Assembly (NCBI GenBank): GCA_013339895.1
Contig: JABACO010000016.1
Location: 4,235,767 to 4,299,766, forward strand
Direction: 5' to 3'
Source of the DNA: Ephydatia muelleri
Lineage: Eukaryota > Porifera > Demospongiae > Spongillida > Spongillidae
Length of the DNA stretch: 64,000 nucleotides
Shown here: in pieces, positions 47,961 through 60,775 of the stretch
Layout of the letters: each line of letters begins with the position of its first letter
Position numbering within the stretch: position 1 is the stretch's first letter
Made by a program: the position numbers and the translations under genes
The notes under the pieces: generated by a model
Told to the model about the DNA's origin: nothing
The model's input: the letters and a program-made list of their open reading frames with translations, nothing else
The model's database searches: none

Positions 47961-50779
47961 GGAGTGAGGTGTCGCCTCTCCCTTCAGTAGAAGTGAGGTG
48001 TCCCCTCTCCCTTCAGTAGGAGTGAGGTGTCCTCTTCCCCTTCAGCTTGGAGTTTGAGGGAGCACTGTAAGCTATTTGAAGTTTGCTATATGGTAAAACT
48101 ATAAGTATGTATTTACTATTGGTCACATACATAGTGTTGATAAATATGTTGCTCCAATTTACTTTTGTGTATTCAAGTGTGGTGTCCTGCCCTCTCGCCC
48201 CTCCCCCTCCCCCCAGCTAGGAGTGAGGTGTCCTTCTCCCCCTTGAGCTAGGAGTGAGGTGTCCTCCCCCTTCAGCTAGGAGTGAGGTGTCCTCCTCCCC
48301 CTTCAGCTAGAAGTGAGGTGTCCTCCTCCCCCTTCAGCTAGGAGTGAGTTGTCCTCTCCACCTTCAGCTAGGAGTGAGGTGTCCTCTTCCCCTTCAGCTA
48401 GGAGTGAGGTGTCCTCCTCTCCCTTCAGCTCGGTGAAACTAAAAGTATGTATTTACTATTGGTTACATACATAGGGTAAATAATTATACTAAATATGTTG
48501 CTTCAATTTACTTTTGAGTATTCAAGTGAGATGTCCTGGCCCCCCCCCCCCCCCCGCCCCCCCCCCCGCCCCCCCCCCCCCCCCCACTTTCAGCTAGGAG
48601 TGAGATGTTTCCCCCCCCCCCCCATTCAGCTAGGACCTCCCCCTTCAGCTAGGAGTGAGGTGTCCTCTCCCCCTTGAGCTAGGAGTGAGGTGTCCTCCTC
48701 CCCCTTTCGCTAGGAGTTTGAGGGAGCAATGTAAGTTGTTTGATGTTTGCTACTTGGTGAAACTAAAAGTATGTATTTACTATTGGTCACATACATAGTG
48801 TTGATAAAAATGTTGCTCCAATTCACTTTTGAGTATTCAAGTGGAGTTGTCCTGCCCTCCCACCCCCCCCCCCCCCCTTTCCGCTAGGAGTGAGGTGTTC
48901 CCTCCCCCTTCAGCTAATAGTGAGGTATCCCCTCCCCCTTCAGCTAATAGTGAGGTGTTCCCCTCCCCCTTCAGCTAGGAGTGAGGTGTCCTCCTCCGCC
49001 TTCAGCTAGGAGTGAGGTGTCCTCCCCCTTCAGCTAGGAGTGAGGTGTTCCCCCCCCCCCCCCCCCCCCTTCAGCTAGGAGTGAGGTGTTCCACTCCCCC
49101 TTATGCTAGGAGTGAGGTGTTCCACTCCCCCTTCAGCTAGGAGTGAGGTGACCTCCCCCTTCAGCTAGGAGTGAGGTGTCCCCTCCCCCTTCAGCTAGGA
49201 GTGAGGTGTCTCCTCTCCCTTCAGCTAGGAGTGAGGTGTCTCCTCTCCCTTCAGCTAGAAGTGAGGTGTCCTCTCCCTTCAGCTAGGAGTGAGGTGCCCC
49301 TCCCCCTTCTGCAAGGAGTGAGGTGTCTTCTCCCTTCAGCTAGGAGTGAGATGTCCTCCCCCTTCAGCTAGGAGTGAGGTGTCGCCTCTCCCTTCAGTAG
49401 AAGTGAGGTGTCGCCTCTCCCTTCAGTAGGAGTGAGGTGTCCTCTTCCCCGTCAGCTTGGAGTTTGAGGGAGCACTGTAAGCTATTTGAAGTTTGCTATA
49501 TGGTAAAACTATAAGTATGTATTTACTATTGGTCACATACATAGTGTTGATAAATATGTTGCTCCAATTTACTTTTGAGTATTCAAGTGAGGTGTCCTGC
49601 CCTCTCGCCCCCCCCCCCCTCCCCCCAGCTAGGAGTGAGGTGTCCTCCTCCCCCTTCAGCTAGGAGTGAGGTGTCGTCCCCCTTCAGCTAGGAGTGAGGT
49701 GTCCTCCTCCCCCTTCAGCTAGAAGTGAGGTGTCCTCCTCCCCCTTCAGCTAGGAGTGAGTTGTCCTCTCCACCTTCAGCTAGGAGTGAGGTGTCCTCTT
49801 CCCCTTCAGCTAGGAGTGAGGTGTCCTCCTCTCCCTTCAGCTCGGTGAAACTAAAAGTATGTATTTACTATTGGTTACATACATAGGGTAATTATACTAA
49901 ATATGTTGCTTCAATTTACTTTTGAGTATTCAAGTGAGATGTCCTGGCCCCCCCCCCCCCGCCCCTCCCCCCCCCCCACTTTCAGCTAGGAGTGAGATGT
50001 TTCCCCCCCCCCCCCCCCATTCAGCTAGGACCTCCCCCTTCAGCTAGGAGTGAGGTGTCCTCTCCCTTTAGCTAGGAGTGAGATGTCCTCCCCCTTCAGG
50101 TAGGAGTGAGGTGTCCTCTCCCCCTTGAGCTAGGAGTGAGGTGTCCTCCTCCCCCTTTAGCTAGGAGTTTGAGGGAGCAATGTAAGTTGTTTGATGTTTG
50201 CTACTTGGTGAAACTAAAAGTATGTATTTACTATTGGTCACATACATAGTGTTGATAAAAATGTTGCTCCAATTCACTTTTGAGTATTCAAGTGGAGTTG
50301 TCCTGCCCTCCGACCCCCCCCCCCCCCCCTTTCCGCTAGGAGTGAGGTGTTCCCTCCCCCTTCAGCTAATAGTGAGGTGTCCTCCCCCTTCAGCTAATAG
50401 TGAGGTGTCCCCTCCCCCTTCAGCTAGGAGTGAGGTGTCCTCCCCCTTCAGCTAGGAGTAAGGTGTTCACTCCCACTTCAGCTAGGAGTGAGGTGTCCCC
50501 TCCCCCTTCTGCTAGGAGTGAGGTGTCTTCTCCCTTCAGCTAGGAGTGAGATGTCCTCCCCCTTCAGTTAGGAGTGAGGTGTCGCCTCTCCCTTCAGTAG
50601 GAGTGAGGTGTCCCCTCTCCCTTCAGTAGGAGTGAGGTGTCCTCTCCCCCTTCAGCTAGGAGTTTGAGGAAGCACTGTAAGCTGTTTGAAGTTTGCTATA
50701 AGGTAAAACTGAAAGTATGATTTACTATTGGTCACATACATAGTATTGATAAATATATTGCTCCAATTTACTTTGAGTA

Positions 50780-53700
50780 TTCAAGTGAGGTGTCCTGCCC
50801 TCTCGCCCCCCCCCCCCCCTCCCCCAGCTAGGAGTGAGGTGTCCTCCTCCCCATTCAGCTAGGAGTGAGGTGTCCTCTCCCCCTTCAGCTAGGAGTGAGA
50901 TGTTCCCCTCCCCCTTCAGCTAGGAGTGAGGTGTCCTCCCCCTTCAGCTAGGAGTGAGGTGTCCTCCCCCTTCAGCTAGGAGTGAGGTGTCCTCCTCCCC
51001 CTTCAGCTAGAAGTGAGGTGTCCTCCCCCTTCAGCTAGGAGTGAGTTGTCCTCTCCACCTTAAGCTAGGAGTGAGGTGTCCTCTTTCCCTTCAGCTAGGA
51101 GTGAGGTGTCCTCCTCTCCCTTCAGCTCGGTGAAACTAAAAGTATGTATTTACTATTGGTCACATACATAGTGTAAATAATTATACTGAATATGTTGCTT
51201 CAATTTACTTTTGAGTATTCAAGTGAGGTGTCCTGCCCCCCCCCGCCCCTCCCCCCCCCCCCCCCACCACTTTCAGCGAGGAGTGAGATGTTTCCCCCCC
51301 CCCCCCCCCCCCATTCAGCTAGGACCTCCCCCTTTAGCTAGGAGTGAGGTGTCCTCTCCCTTTAGCTAGGAGTGAGATGTCCTCCCCCTTCAGGTAGGAG
51401 TGAGGTGTCCTCTCCCCCTTAAGCTAGGAGTGAGGTGTCCTCCTCCCCCTTCAGCTAGGAGTTTAAGGGAGCAATGTAAGTTGTTTGATGTTTGCTACTT
51501 GGTAAAACTGAAAGTATGTATTTACTATTGGTCACATACATAGTGTTGATAAATATGTTGCTCCAATTTACTTTTGAGTATTCAAGTGAGGTGTCCTACC
51601 CTCTCGCCCCCCCCCCCTCCCCCCAGCTAGAAGTGAGGTGTCCTCCTCCCCCTTCAGCTAGGAGTGAGGTGTCCTCTCCCCCTTCAGCTGGGAGTGAGAT
51701 GTTCCCCTCCCCCTTCAGCTAGGAGTGAGGTGTCCTCCCCCTTCAGCTAGGAGTGAGGTGTCCTCCCCCTTCAGCTAGGAGTGAGGTGTCCTCCTCCCCC
51801 TTCAGCTAGAAGTGAGGTGTCCTCCTCCCCATTCAGCTAGGAGTGAGTTGTCCTCTCCACCTTCAGCTAGGAGTGAGGTGTTCTCTTCCCCTTCAGCTAG
51901 GAGTGTGGTGTCCTCCTCCCACTTCAGCTAGGAGTGAGGTGTCCTCCTCTCCCTTCAGCTAGGTGAAACAAAAAGTATGTATTTACTATTGGTCCCATAC
52001 ATAGTGTAAATAATTATACTAAATATGTTGCTTCAATTTACTTTTGAGTATTCAAGTGAGGTGTCCTGCCCCCCCCCCCCCCCCCCCCCCACCACCTTCA
52101 GCTAGGAGAGAGATGTTCCCCCCTCCCCTCCCCCCTTCAGCTAGGAGTGAGGTGTCCTCTCCCTTTAGCTAGGAGTGAGATGTCCTCCCCTTTCAGGTAG
52201 GAGTGAGGTTTCCTCTCCCCATTCAGCTAGGAGTGAGGTGTTCCCTCCCCCTTCAGCTAGGAGTGAGGTGTCCTCCTCCCCCATCAGCTAGGAGTTTGAG
52301 GGAGCAATGTATGCTGTTTGATGTTTGCTACTTGGTAAAACTATAAGTAGGTATTTACTATTGGTCACATACATAATGTTGATTAATATGTTGCTCCAAT
52401 TTACTTTTGAGTATTTAAGTGAGGTGTCCTGCCCTCCTGCCCAGCCCCCCCCCCCCCCCCCCCCCCCCCTTCCGCTAGGAGTGAGGTATTCCCTCTCCCT
52501 TCCGCTAATAGTGAGGTGTCCCCTCTCCCTTAAGCTACGAGTGAGGTGTCCTCCCCCTTCAGCTAATAGTGAGGTGTCCCCTCCCCCTTCAGCTAGGAGT
52601 GAGGTGTCTCCTCCCCCTCCAGCTAGGAGTGAGGTATCCCCTCCCCCTTTAGCTAGGAGTTAGGTGTCCTCCTCTCCCTTCAGCTAGGTGAAACTAAAAG
52701 TATGTATTTACTATTGGTCACATACATAGTGTAAATAATTATACTGAATATATTGCTTCAATTTACTTTTGAGTATTCAAGTGAGGTGTTCCCTCTGCCT
52801 TCAGGCTAGGAGTTAGGTGTCTTTTCCCTTCAGTTAGGAGTGAGGTGTCGCCTCTCCCTTCAGTAGAAGTGAGGTGTCGCCTCTCCCTTCAGTAGGAGTG
52901 AGGTGTCCTCTCCCCCTTCAGCTTGGAGTTTGAGGGAGCACTGTAAGCTATTTGAAGTTTGCTATAAGGTAAAACTATAAGTATGTATTTTACTATTGGT
53001 CACATACATAGTGTTGATAAATATGTTGCTCCAATTTACTTTTGAGTATTCAAGTGAGGTGTCCTGCCCTCTCGCCCCCCCCCCCCCCTCCCCCCAGCTA
53101 GGAGTGAGGTGTCCTCCTCCCCATTCAGCTAGGAGTGAGGTGTCCTCTCCCCCTTCAGCTAGGAGTGAGATGTTCCCCTCCCCCTTCAGCTAGGAGTGAG
53201 GTGTCCTCCCCCTTCAGCTAGGAGTGAGGTGTCCTCCCCCTTCAGCTAGGAGTGAGGTGTCCTCCTCCCCCTTCAGCTAGAAGTGAGGTGTCCTCCCCCT
53301 TCAGCTAGGAGTGAGTTGTCCTCTCCACCTTAAGCTAGGAGTGAGGTGTCCTCTTTCCCTTCAGCTAGGAGTGAGGTGTCCTCCTCTCCCTTCAGCTCGG
53401 TGAAACTAAAAGTATGTATTTACTATTGGTCACATACATAGTGTAAATAATTATACTGAATATGTTGCTTCAATTTACTTTTGAGTATTCAAGTGAGGTG
53501 TCCTGCCCCCCCCGCCCCTCCCCCCCCCCCCCACCACTTTCAGCGAGGAGTGAGATGTTCCCCCCCCCCCCCCCATTCAGCTAGGACCTCCCCCTTTAGC
53601 TAGGAGTGAGGTGTCCTCTCCCTTTAGCTAGGAGTGAGATGTCCTCCCCCTTCCGGTAGGAGTGAGGTGTCCTCTCCCCCTTAAGCTAGGAGTGAGGTGT

Positions 53701-55100
53701 CCTCCTCCCCCTTCAGCTAGGAGTTTAAGGGAGCAATGTAAGTTGTTTGATGTTTGCTACTTGGTAAAACTGAAAGTATGTATTTACTATTGGTCACATA
53801 CATAGTGTTGATAAATATGTTGCTCCAATTTTCTTTTGAGTATTCAAGTGAGGTGTCCTACCCTCTCGCCCCCCCCCTCCCCCCAGCTAGAAGTGAGGTG
53901 TCCTCCTCCCCCTTCAGCTAGGAGTGAGGTGTCCTCTCCCCCTTCAGCTGGGAGTGAGATGTTCCCCTCCCCCTTCAGCTAGGAGTGAGGTGTCCTCCCC
54001 CTTCAGCTAGGAGTGAGGTGTCCTCCCCCTTCAGCTAGGAGTGAGGTGTCCTCCTCCCCCTTCAGCTAGAAGTGAGGTGTCCTCCTCCCCATTCAGCTAG
54101 GAGTGAGTTGTCCTCTCCACCTTCAGCTAGGAGTGAGGTGTTCTCTTCCCCTTCAGCTAGGAGTGTGGTGTCCTCCTCCCACTTCAGCTAGGAGTGAGGT
54201 GTCCTCCTCTCCCTTCAGCTAGGTGAAACAAAAAGTATGTATTTACTATTGGTCACATACATAGTGTAAATAATTATACTAAATATGTTGCTTCAATTTA
54301 CTTTTGAGTATTCAAGTGAGGTGTCCTGCCCCCCCCCCCCCCCCCCCCCCCCCCACCACCTTCAGCTAGGAGAGAGATGTTCCCCCCTCCCCTCCCCCCC
54401 TTCAGCTAGGAGTGAGGTGTCCTCTCCCTTTAGCTAGGAGTGAGATGTCCTCCCCTTTCAGGTAGGAGTGAGGTTTCCTCTCCCCATTCAGCTAGGAGTG
54501 AGGTGTTCCCTCCCCCTTCAGCTAGGAGTGAGGTGTCCTCCTCCCCCATCAGCTAGGAGTTTGAGGGAGCAATGTATGCTGTTTGATGTTTGCTACTTGG
54601 TAAAACTATAAGTAGGTATTTACTATTGGTCACATACATAATGTTGATTAATATGTTGCTCCAATTTACTTTTGAGTATTTAAGTGAGGTGTCCTGCCCT
54701 CCTGCCCAGCCCCCCCCCCCCCCCCCCCCCCCCCCTTCCGCTAGGAGTGAGGTATTCCCTCTCCCTTCCGCTAATAGTGAGGTGTCCCCTCTCCCTTAAG
54801 CTACGAGTGAGGTGTCCTCCCCCTTCAGCTAATAGTGAGGTGTCCCCTCCCCCTTCAGCTAGGAGTGAGGTGTCTCCTCCCCCTCCAGCTAGGAGTGAGG
54901 TATCCCCTCCCCCTTTAGCTAGGAGTTAGGTGTCCTCCTCTCCCTTCAGCTAGGTGAAACTAAAAGTATGTATTTACTATTGGTCACATACATAGTGTAA
55001 ATAATTATACTGAATATATTGCTTCAATTTACTTTTGAGTATTCAAGTGAGGTGTTCCCTCTGCCTTCAGGCTAGGAGTTAGGTGTCTTTTCCCTTCAGT
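50780..55100. repeat. Large higher-order repeat, about 2.27 kb, two copies
   Basis: The series of blocks and spacers beginning near 50780 recurs from about 53055. Landmarks include CAGCTCGGTGAAAC at 51124 and 53397, and the spacer A variant with CTATAAGTAGGTATTTACTA at 52338 and 54603. The offset is about 2,265-2,275 bp, with near-identity apart from homopolymer lengths. This is a recent block duplication. Confidence 0.9.
52686..52782. repeat. Representative spacer B (about 95 bp)
   Basis: Begins within a unit as AGCTAGGTGAAACTAAAAGT, lacking the first 40 bp of spacer A. It shares ATTTACTATTGGTCACATAC, then differs (ATAGTGTAAATAATTATACT against GTGTTGATAAATATG). It ends with TTGCTTCAATTTACTTTTGA and GTATTCAAGTGAGG. 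B commonly alternates with A. Confidence 0.9.
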
Positions 55101-55149
55101 TAGGAGTGAGGTGTCCTCTCCCTTCAGTAGGAGTGAGGTGTCCTCTCCC

Positions 55150-56520
55150 CCTTCAGCTAGGAGTTTGAGGAAGCACTGTAAGCTGTTTGAAGTTTGCTAT
55201 AAGGTAAAACTGTAAGTATGAATTTACTATTGGTCACATACATAGTATTGATAAATATGTTGCTCCAATTTACTTTTGAGTATTCAAGTGAGGTGTCCTG
55301 TCCTCTGGCCCCCCCCCCCCCCCCCCCCCCCTTCAGCTAGGAGTGAGGTGTCCTCCCCCTTCAGCTAGGAGTGAGGTCATCCCTCCCCCTTCAGCTAGGA
55401 GTGAGGTGTTCCCCTCCCCCTTCAGCTAGGGGTGAGGTGTCGCCTCTCCCTTCAGTAGGAGTGAGGTGTTGCCTCTCCCTTCAGTAGGAGTGAGGTGTCC
55501 TCTCCCCCTTCAGCTAGGAGTTTGAGGAAGCACTGTAAGCTGTTTGAAGTTTGCTATAAGGTAAAACTGTAAGTATGAATTTACTATTGGTCACATACAT
55601 AGTATTGATAAATATGTTGCTCCAATTCACTTTTGAGTATTCAAGTGAGGTGTCCTGTCCTCTCGCCCCCCCCCCCCCCCCCCCCCCTTCAGCTAGGAGT
55701 GAGGTGTCCTCCCCCTTCAGCTAGGAGTGAGGTCATCCCTCCCCCTTCAGCTAGGAGTGAGGTGTTCTCCTCCCCCTTCAGCTAGGGGTGAGGTGTCCCC
55801 TCTCCCTTCAGTAGGAGTGAGGTGTCCTCTCCCCCTTCAGCTAGGAGTTTGAGGAAGCACTGTAAGCTGTTTGAAGTTTGCTATAAGGTAAAACTGTAAG
55901 TATGAATTTACTATTGGTCACATACATAGTATTGATAAATATGTTGCTCCAATTTACTTTTGAGTATTCAAGTGAGGTGTCCTGTCCTCTGGCCCCCCCC
56001 CCCCCCCCCCCCCCCCTTCAGCTAGGAGTGAGGTGTCCTCCCCCTTCAGCTAGGAGTGAGGTCATCCCTCCCCCTTCAGCTAGGAGTGAGGTGTTCCCCT
56101 CCCCCTTCAGCTAGGGGTGAGGTGTCGCCTCTCCCTTCAGTAGGAGTGAGGTGTTGCCTCTCCCTTCAGTAGAAGTGAGGTGTCCTCTCCCCCTTCAGCT
56201 AGGAGTTTGAGGAAGCACTGTAAGCTGTTTGAAGTTTGCTATAAGGTAAAACTGTAAGTATGAGTTTACTATTGGTCACATACATAGTATGGATAAATAT
56301 GTTGCTCCAATTTACTTTTGAGTATTCAAGTGAGGTGTCCTGTCCTCTCGCCCCCCCCCCCCCCCCCCCCCCCCCCCCTTCAGCTAGGAGTGAGGTGTCC
56401 TCCCCCTTCAGCTAGGAGTGAGGTCATCCCTCCCCCTTCAGCTAGGAGTGAGGTGTTCTCCTCCCCCTTCAGCTAGGGGTGAGGTGTCGCCTCTCCCTTC
56501 AGTAGGAGTGAGGTGTTCCC
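55150..56520. repeat. Local higher-order repeat, about 350 bp, four copies
   Basis: Spacer A copies at about 55160, 55517, 55845 and 56205. Each is followed by GTCCTGTCCTCT(G/C)G, a poly-C tract and the same short run of units containing GAGGTCATCCCTCCCCC and CTAGGGGTGAGG. Confidence 0.85.
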
Positions 56521-59500
56521 TCTCCCTTCAGCTAGGAGTGAGGTGTTCCCCTCCCCCTTCAGCTAGGAGTGAGGTGTCCTCCTCCGCCTTCAGCTAGGAG
56601 TGAGGTGTCCTCCCCCTTCAGCTAGGAGTGAGGTGTCCTCCCCCTTCAGCTAGGAGTGAGGTGTCTTCCTCCCCCTTCAGCTAGGAGTGAGGTGTCCTCT
56701 CCCCCTTCAGCTATGAGTGAGGTGTCCCCTCCCCCTTTAGCTAGGAGTGAGGTGTCCTCCTCTCCCTTCAGTAAGGTGAAACTAAAAGTATGTATTTACT
56801 ATTGGTCACATACATAGTGTAAATAATTATACTAAATGTGTTGCTTCAATTTACTTTTGAGTATTCAAGTGAGGTGTTCCCTCTCCCTTCAGGCTAGGAG
56901 TGAGGTGTCTTCTCCCTTCAGCTAGGAGTGAGGTGTCCTCCCCCTTCAGCTAGGAGAGAGGTGTCGCCTCTCCCTTCAGTAGGAGTGAGTTGTCCTCTCC
57001 CCAATCAGCTAGGAGTTTGAGGGAGCACAGTAAGCTGTTTGAATTTTGGTATAAGGTAAAACTAAATGTATGTATTTACATTTGGTCACATACATAGTGT
57101 TGATAAATATGTTGCTCCAATTTACTTTTGAGTATTCAAGTGAGGTGTCCTGCCGTCTCGCCCCCCCCCCTCCCCCCAGCTACGAGTGAGGTGTCCTCCT
57201 CCCCCTTCAGCTAGGAGTGAGGTGTCCTCTCCCCCTTCAGCTAGGAGTGAGATGTTCCCCTCCCCCTTCAGCTAGGAGTGAGGTGTCCTCCCACTTCAGC
57301 AAGGAGTGAGGTGTCCTCCCCCTTCAGCTAGGAGTGAGGTGTCCTCCCCCTTCAGCTAGGAGTGAGTTTTCCTCTCCCCCTTCAGCTAGGAGTGAGGTGT
57401 CCTCTCCCCCTTCAGCTAGGAGTGAGGTGTCCTCCTCCCCCTTCAGCTAGGAGTGAGGTGTCCTCCTCCCCCTTCAGCTAGGAGTGAGGCGTCCTCCTCC
57501 CACTTCAGATAGGAGTGAGGTGTCCTCCTTCCCCTTCAGCTAGGTGAAACTAAAAGTATGTATTTACTATTGGTTACATACATAGTGTAAATAATTATAC
57601 TAAATATGTTGCTTCAATTTACTTTTGAGTATTCAAGTGAGGTGTCCTGCCCCCCCCCCCCCCCCCCCCCCAACTTCAGCTAGAAGTGAGATGTTCCCCC
57701 CCCCCCCCCCCCCTTCAGCTAGGAGTGAGGCGTCCTCTCCCTTTAGCTAGGAGTGAGATGTCCTCCCCTTTCAGGTAGGAGTAAGGTTCCTCTCCCCCTT
57801 CAGCTCGGAGTGAGGTGTTCCCTCCCCCTTGAGCTAGGAGTGAGGTGTCTTCTCCCTTCAGCTAGGAGTGAGGTGTCCTCCCCCTTCAGCTAGGAGTGAG
57901 GTGTCGCCTCTCCCTTCAGTAGGAGTAAGTTGTCCTCTCCCCCTTCAGCTAGGAGTTTGAGGGAGCACAGTAAGCTGTTTGAATTTTGCTATAAGGTAAA
58001 ACTAAATGTATGTATTTACATTTGGTCACATACATAGTGTTGATAAATATGTTGCTCCAATTTACTTTTGAGTATTCAAGTGAGGTGTCCTGCCGTCTCG
58101 CCCCCCCCCCCCCCCCTCTCCCCCCAGCTACGATAGAGGTGTCCTCCTCCCCCTTCAGCTGGGAGTTAGGTGTCCTCTCCCCCTTCAGCTAGGAGTGAGA
58201 TGTTCCCCTCCCCCTTCAGCTAGGAGTGAGGTGTCCTCCCACTTCAGCTAGGAGTGAGGTGTCCTCCCCCTTCAGCTAGGAGTGAGGTGTCCTCCCCCTT
58301 CAGCTAGGAGTGAGTTGTCCTCTCCCCCTTCAGCTAGGAGTGAGGTGTCCTCTCCCCCTTCAGCTAGGAGTGAGGTGTCCTCCCCCTTTAGCTAGGAGTG
58401 AGGTGTCCTCCTCTCCCTTCAGCTAGGTGAAACTAAAAGTATGTATTTACTATTGGTCACATACATAGTGTAAATAATTATACTAAATATGTTGCTTCAA
58501 TTTACTTTTGAGTATTCAAGTGAGGTGTCCTGCCCCGCCCCCCCCCCCCCCTCCCCAATTTCAGCTAGGAGTGAGATGTTCCCCCCCCCTTCAGCGAGGA
58601 GTGAGGTATCCTCTCCCTTTAGCTAGGAGTGAGATGTCCTCCCCTTTCAGGTAGGAGTGAGGTTTCCTCTCCCCTTTCAGCTAGGAGTGAGGTGTTCCCT
58701 CCCCCTTCAGCTAGGAGTGAGGCGTCCTCCTCCCCCTTCAGCTAGGGAGCAATGTAAGCTGTTTGAGTTTTGCTACTTGGTAAAACTATAAGTATGTATT
58801 TACTATTGGTCACATACGTAGTGTTGATTAATATGTTGCTCCAATTTACTTTTGAGTATTTAAGTAAGGTGTCCTGCCCTCCTGCCCACCCCCCCCCCCC
58901 CCCCCCCTTCCGCTAGGAGTGAGGTATTCCCTCTCCCCTCCGCTAATAGTGAGGTGTCCCCTCTCCCTTAAGCTAGGAGTGAGGTGTCCTCCCCCTTCAG
59001 CTAATAGTGAGGTGTCCCCTCCCCCTTCAGCTAGGAGTGAGGTGTCTCCTCCCCCTCCAGCTAGGAGTGAGGTGTCCCCTCCCCCTTTAGCTAGGAGTGA
59101 GGTGTCCTCCTCTCCCTTCAGCTAGGTGAAACTAAAAGTATGTATTTACTATTGGTCACATGCATAGTGTAAATAATTATACTAAATATGTTGCTTCAAT
59201 TTACTTTTGAGTATTCAAGAGAGGTGTTCCCTCTCCCTTCAGGCTAGGAGTGAGGTGTCCTCGCCCTTCAGCTAGGAGTGAGGTGTCGCCTCTCCCTTCA
59301 GTAGGAGTGAGGTGTCCTCTCCCCCATTCAGCTAGGAGTTTGAGGGAGCACTGTAAGCTGTTTGAAGTTTGCTATAAGGTAAAACTAAAAGTATGTATTT
59401 ACTATTGGTCGCATAGATAGTGTTGATAAATATGTTGCTCCAATTTACTTTTGAGTATTCAAGTGAGGTGTCCTGCCCTCTCGCCCCCCCCCCCGCTCCC

Positions 59501-59880
59501 CCCAGCTAGGAGTGAGGTGTCCTCCTCCTCCTTCAGCTAGGAGTGAGGTGTCCTCTCCCCCTTCAGCTAGGAGTGAGATGTTCCCCTCCCCCTTCAGCTA
59601 GGAGTGTGGTGTCCTCCCACTTCAGCTAGGAGTGAGGTGTCCTCCCCCTTCAGCTAGGAGTAAGGTGTCCTCCTCCCCCTTCAGCTAGGAGTGAGGTGTC
59701 CTCCTCCCCCTTAAGCTAGGAGTGAGTTGTCCTCTCCACCTTCAGCTAGGAGTGAGGTGTCCTCTCCCCCTTCAGCTAGGAGTGAGGTGTCCCCCCCCTT
59801 CAGCTAGGAGTGAGGTGTCCTCCTCCCACTTCAGCTAGGAGTGAGGTGTCCTCCTCCCCCTTTAGCTAGGAGTGAGGTGT

Positions 59881-60775
59881 TGTCAGGGTTCACGACCTAC
59901 CACCCTGACAAAGGATGAAAAGAGACTGAATAGCGGGAGCCTCCAGGTCTAGAATGATGTTAATGCGGACCTTTATGCTATAAATAATGTGTACTGTGCA
60001 CATTTTCCTGGGTCTGGTGCGGTGATGGAAATCTAGCAGTTGGGAGGAAGGAGCGGCGCGCAGGCTGCGCTAGATTGATCCTTCACATATGGTGGCAGCG
60101 GTGGGATCCATCCCTGACAGTTGTGCAGGGAGACCCATGGATCCAGAAGTGAGTCACTGTCGTGATGGGACTGATTGAGGTGGACCTATGAAGGAAGGCT
60201 GGCAGCGTATCCAAAAGCGGTAGACCTGAGGGTAGCCGGCTAGAGAGAGAAGGCTAGCGGTACTCAAGAGTGGAGAACCTGAGGATGCATGGTGCAGCTG
60301 TTCCCGAGCGTGGGAAGACCTTCGGTTGCCATCAGGCATGGAACGGGCGGAGTGACGGTGCGGCGCGGAAAGATGCATGTGATCATGAACGGGCGCTGAA
60401 GAGGTACGACTGATGAGGGCGATAGGAATACGCAATCGACAAATGGCGTTGTTTGTCGCAAGAGAAGGATATAGGCTAAGGAATGTGATAGACTGGAGGT
60501 CTCCGATGATATCAGAAGCAATAGGCCGGTGTGAGCGTTCGACAAATATACTTGTCGCGAAGTGGGAAGTGTCAGGGTTCACGACCTACCACCCTGACAA
60601 AGGATGAAAAGAGACTGAATAGCGGGAGCCTCCAGGTCTAGAATGATGTTAATGCGGACCTTATGCTATAAATAATGTGTACTGTGCACATTTTCCTGGG
60701 TCTGGTGCGGTGATGGAAATCTAGCAGTTGGGAGGAAGGAGCGGCGCGCAGGCTGCGCTAGATTGATCCTTCACA
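59881..60775. mobile_element. TRIM-like non-autonomous LTR retrotransposon
   Basis: Two direct repeats, 59881-60087 (207 bp) and 60570-60775 (206 bp), begin TGTCAGGGTTCACGACCTAC and end GATTGATCCTTCACA. The only difference I see is one T in GGACC(T)TTATGC. A perfect 5-bp target duplication GGTGT flanks the element (59876-59880 and 60776-60780). The interior (482 bp) starts TATGGTGGCAGCGGTGGGAT, a primer-binding-site-like sequence, and ends with a short purine-rich AAGTGGGAAG before the 3' LTR. The interior has no credible gag or pol. The - strand 142-aa frame at 60154-60582 shows no domain. The near-identical LTRs indicate a very recent insertion into the satellite, probably mobilised by an autonomous relative elsewhere. 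Confidence 0.93.

Larger units (their letters stand above)
40219..59880. repeat. Satellite array, zone 2: minisatellite blocks punctuated by AT-rich spacers A and B
   Basis: The same roughly 30-bp unit in blocks of about 3-20 copies, each block ended by a conserved AT-rich spacer, then GAGGTGTCCTGCC and usually a C10-C30 tract. Spacer A starts at about 40219, 41268, 41906, 42609, 43211, 43660, 44278, 45092, 45643, 46004, 46664, 47314, 48050, 48712, 49460, 50163, 50659, 51454, 52290, 52924, 53724, 54555, 55160, 55517, 55845, 56205, 57010, 57952, 58742 and 59335. Spacer B starts at about 41628, 42283, 43480, 44040, 44766, 48427, 49841, 51126, 51957, 52680, 53400, 54220, 54950, 56770, 57540, 58428 and 59125. 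The one at 40503 is an A/B hybrid. Everything is in one orientation. Open frames are repeat artefacts. Confidence 0.95.

Noticed and set aside
60154..60582. - strand 142-aa frame inside the TRIM-like element
   Set aside because: No gag, pol or other domain; it crosses into the LTR and is antisense to the element.
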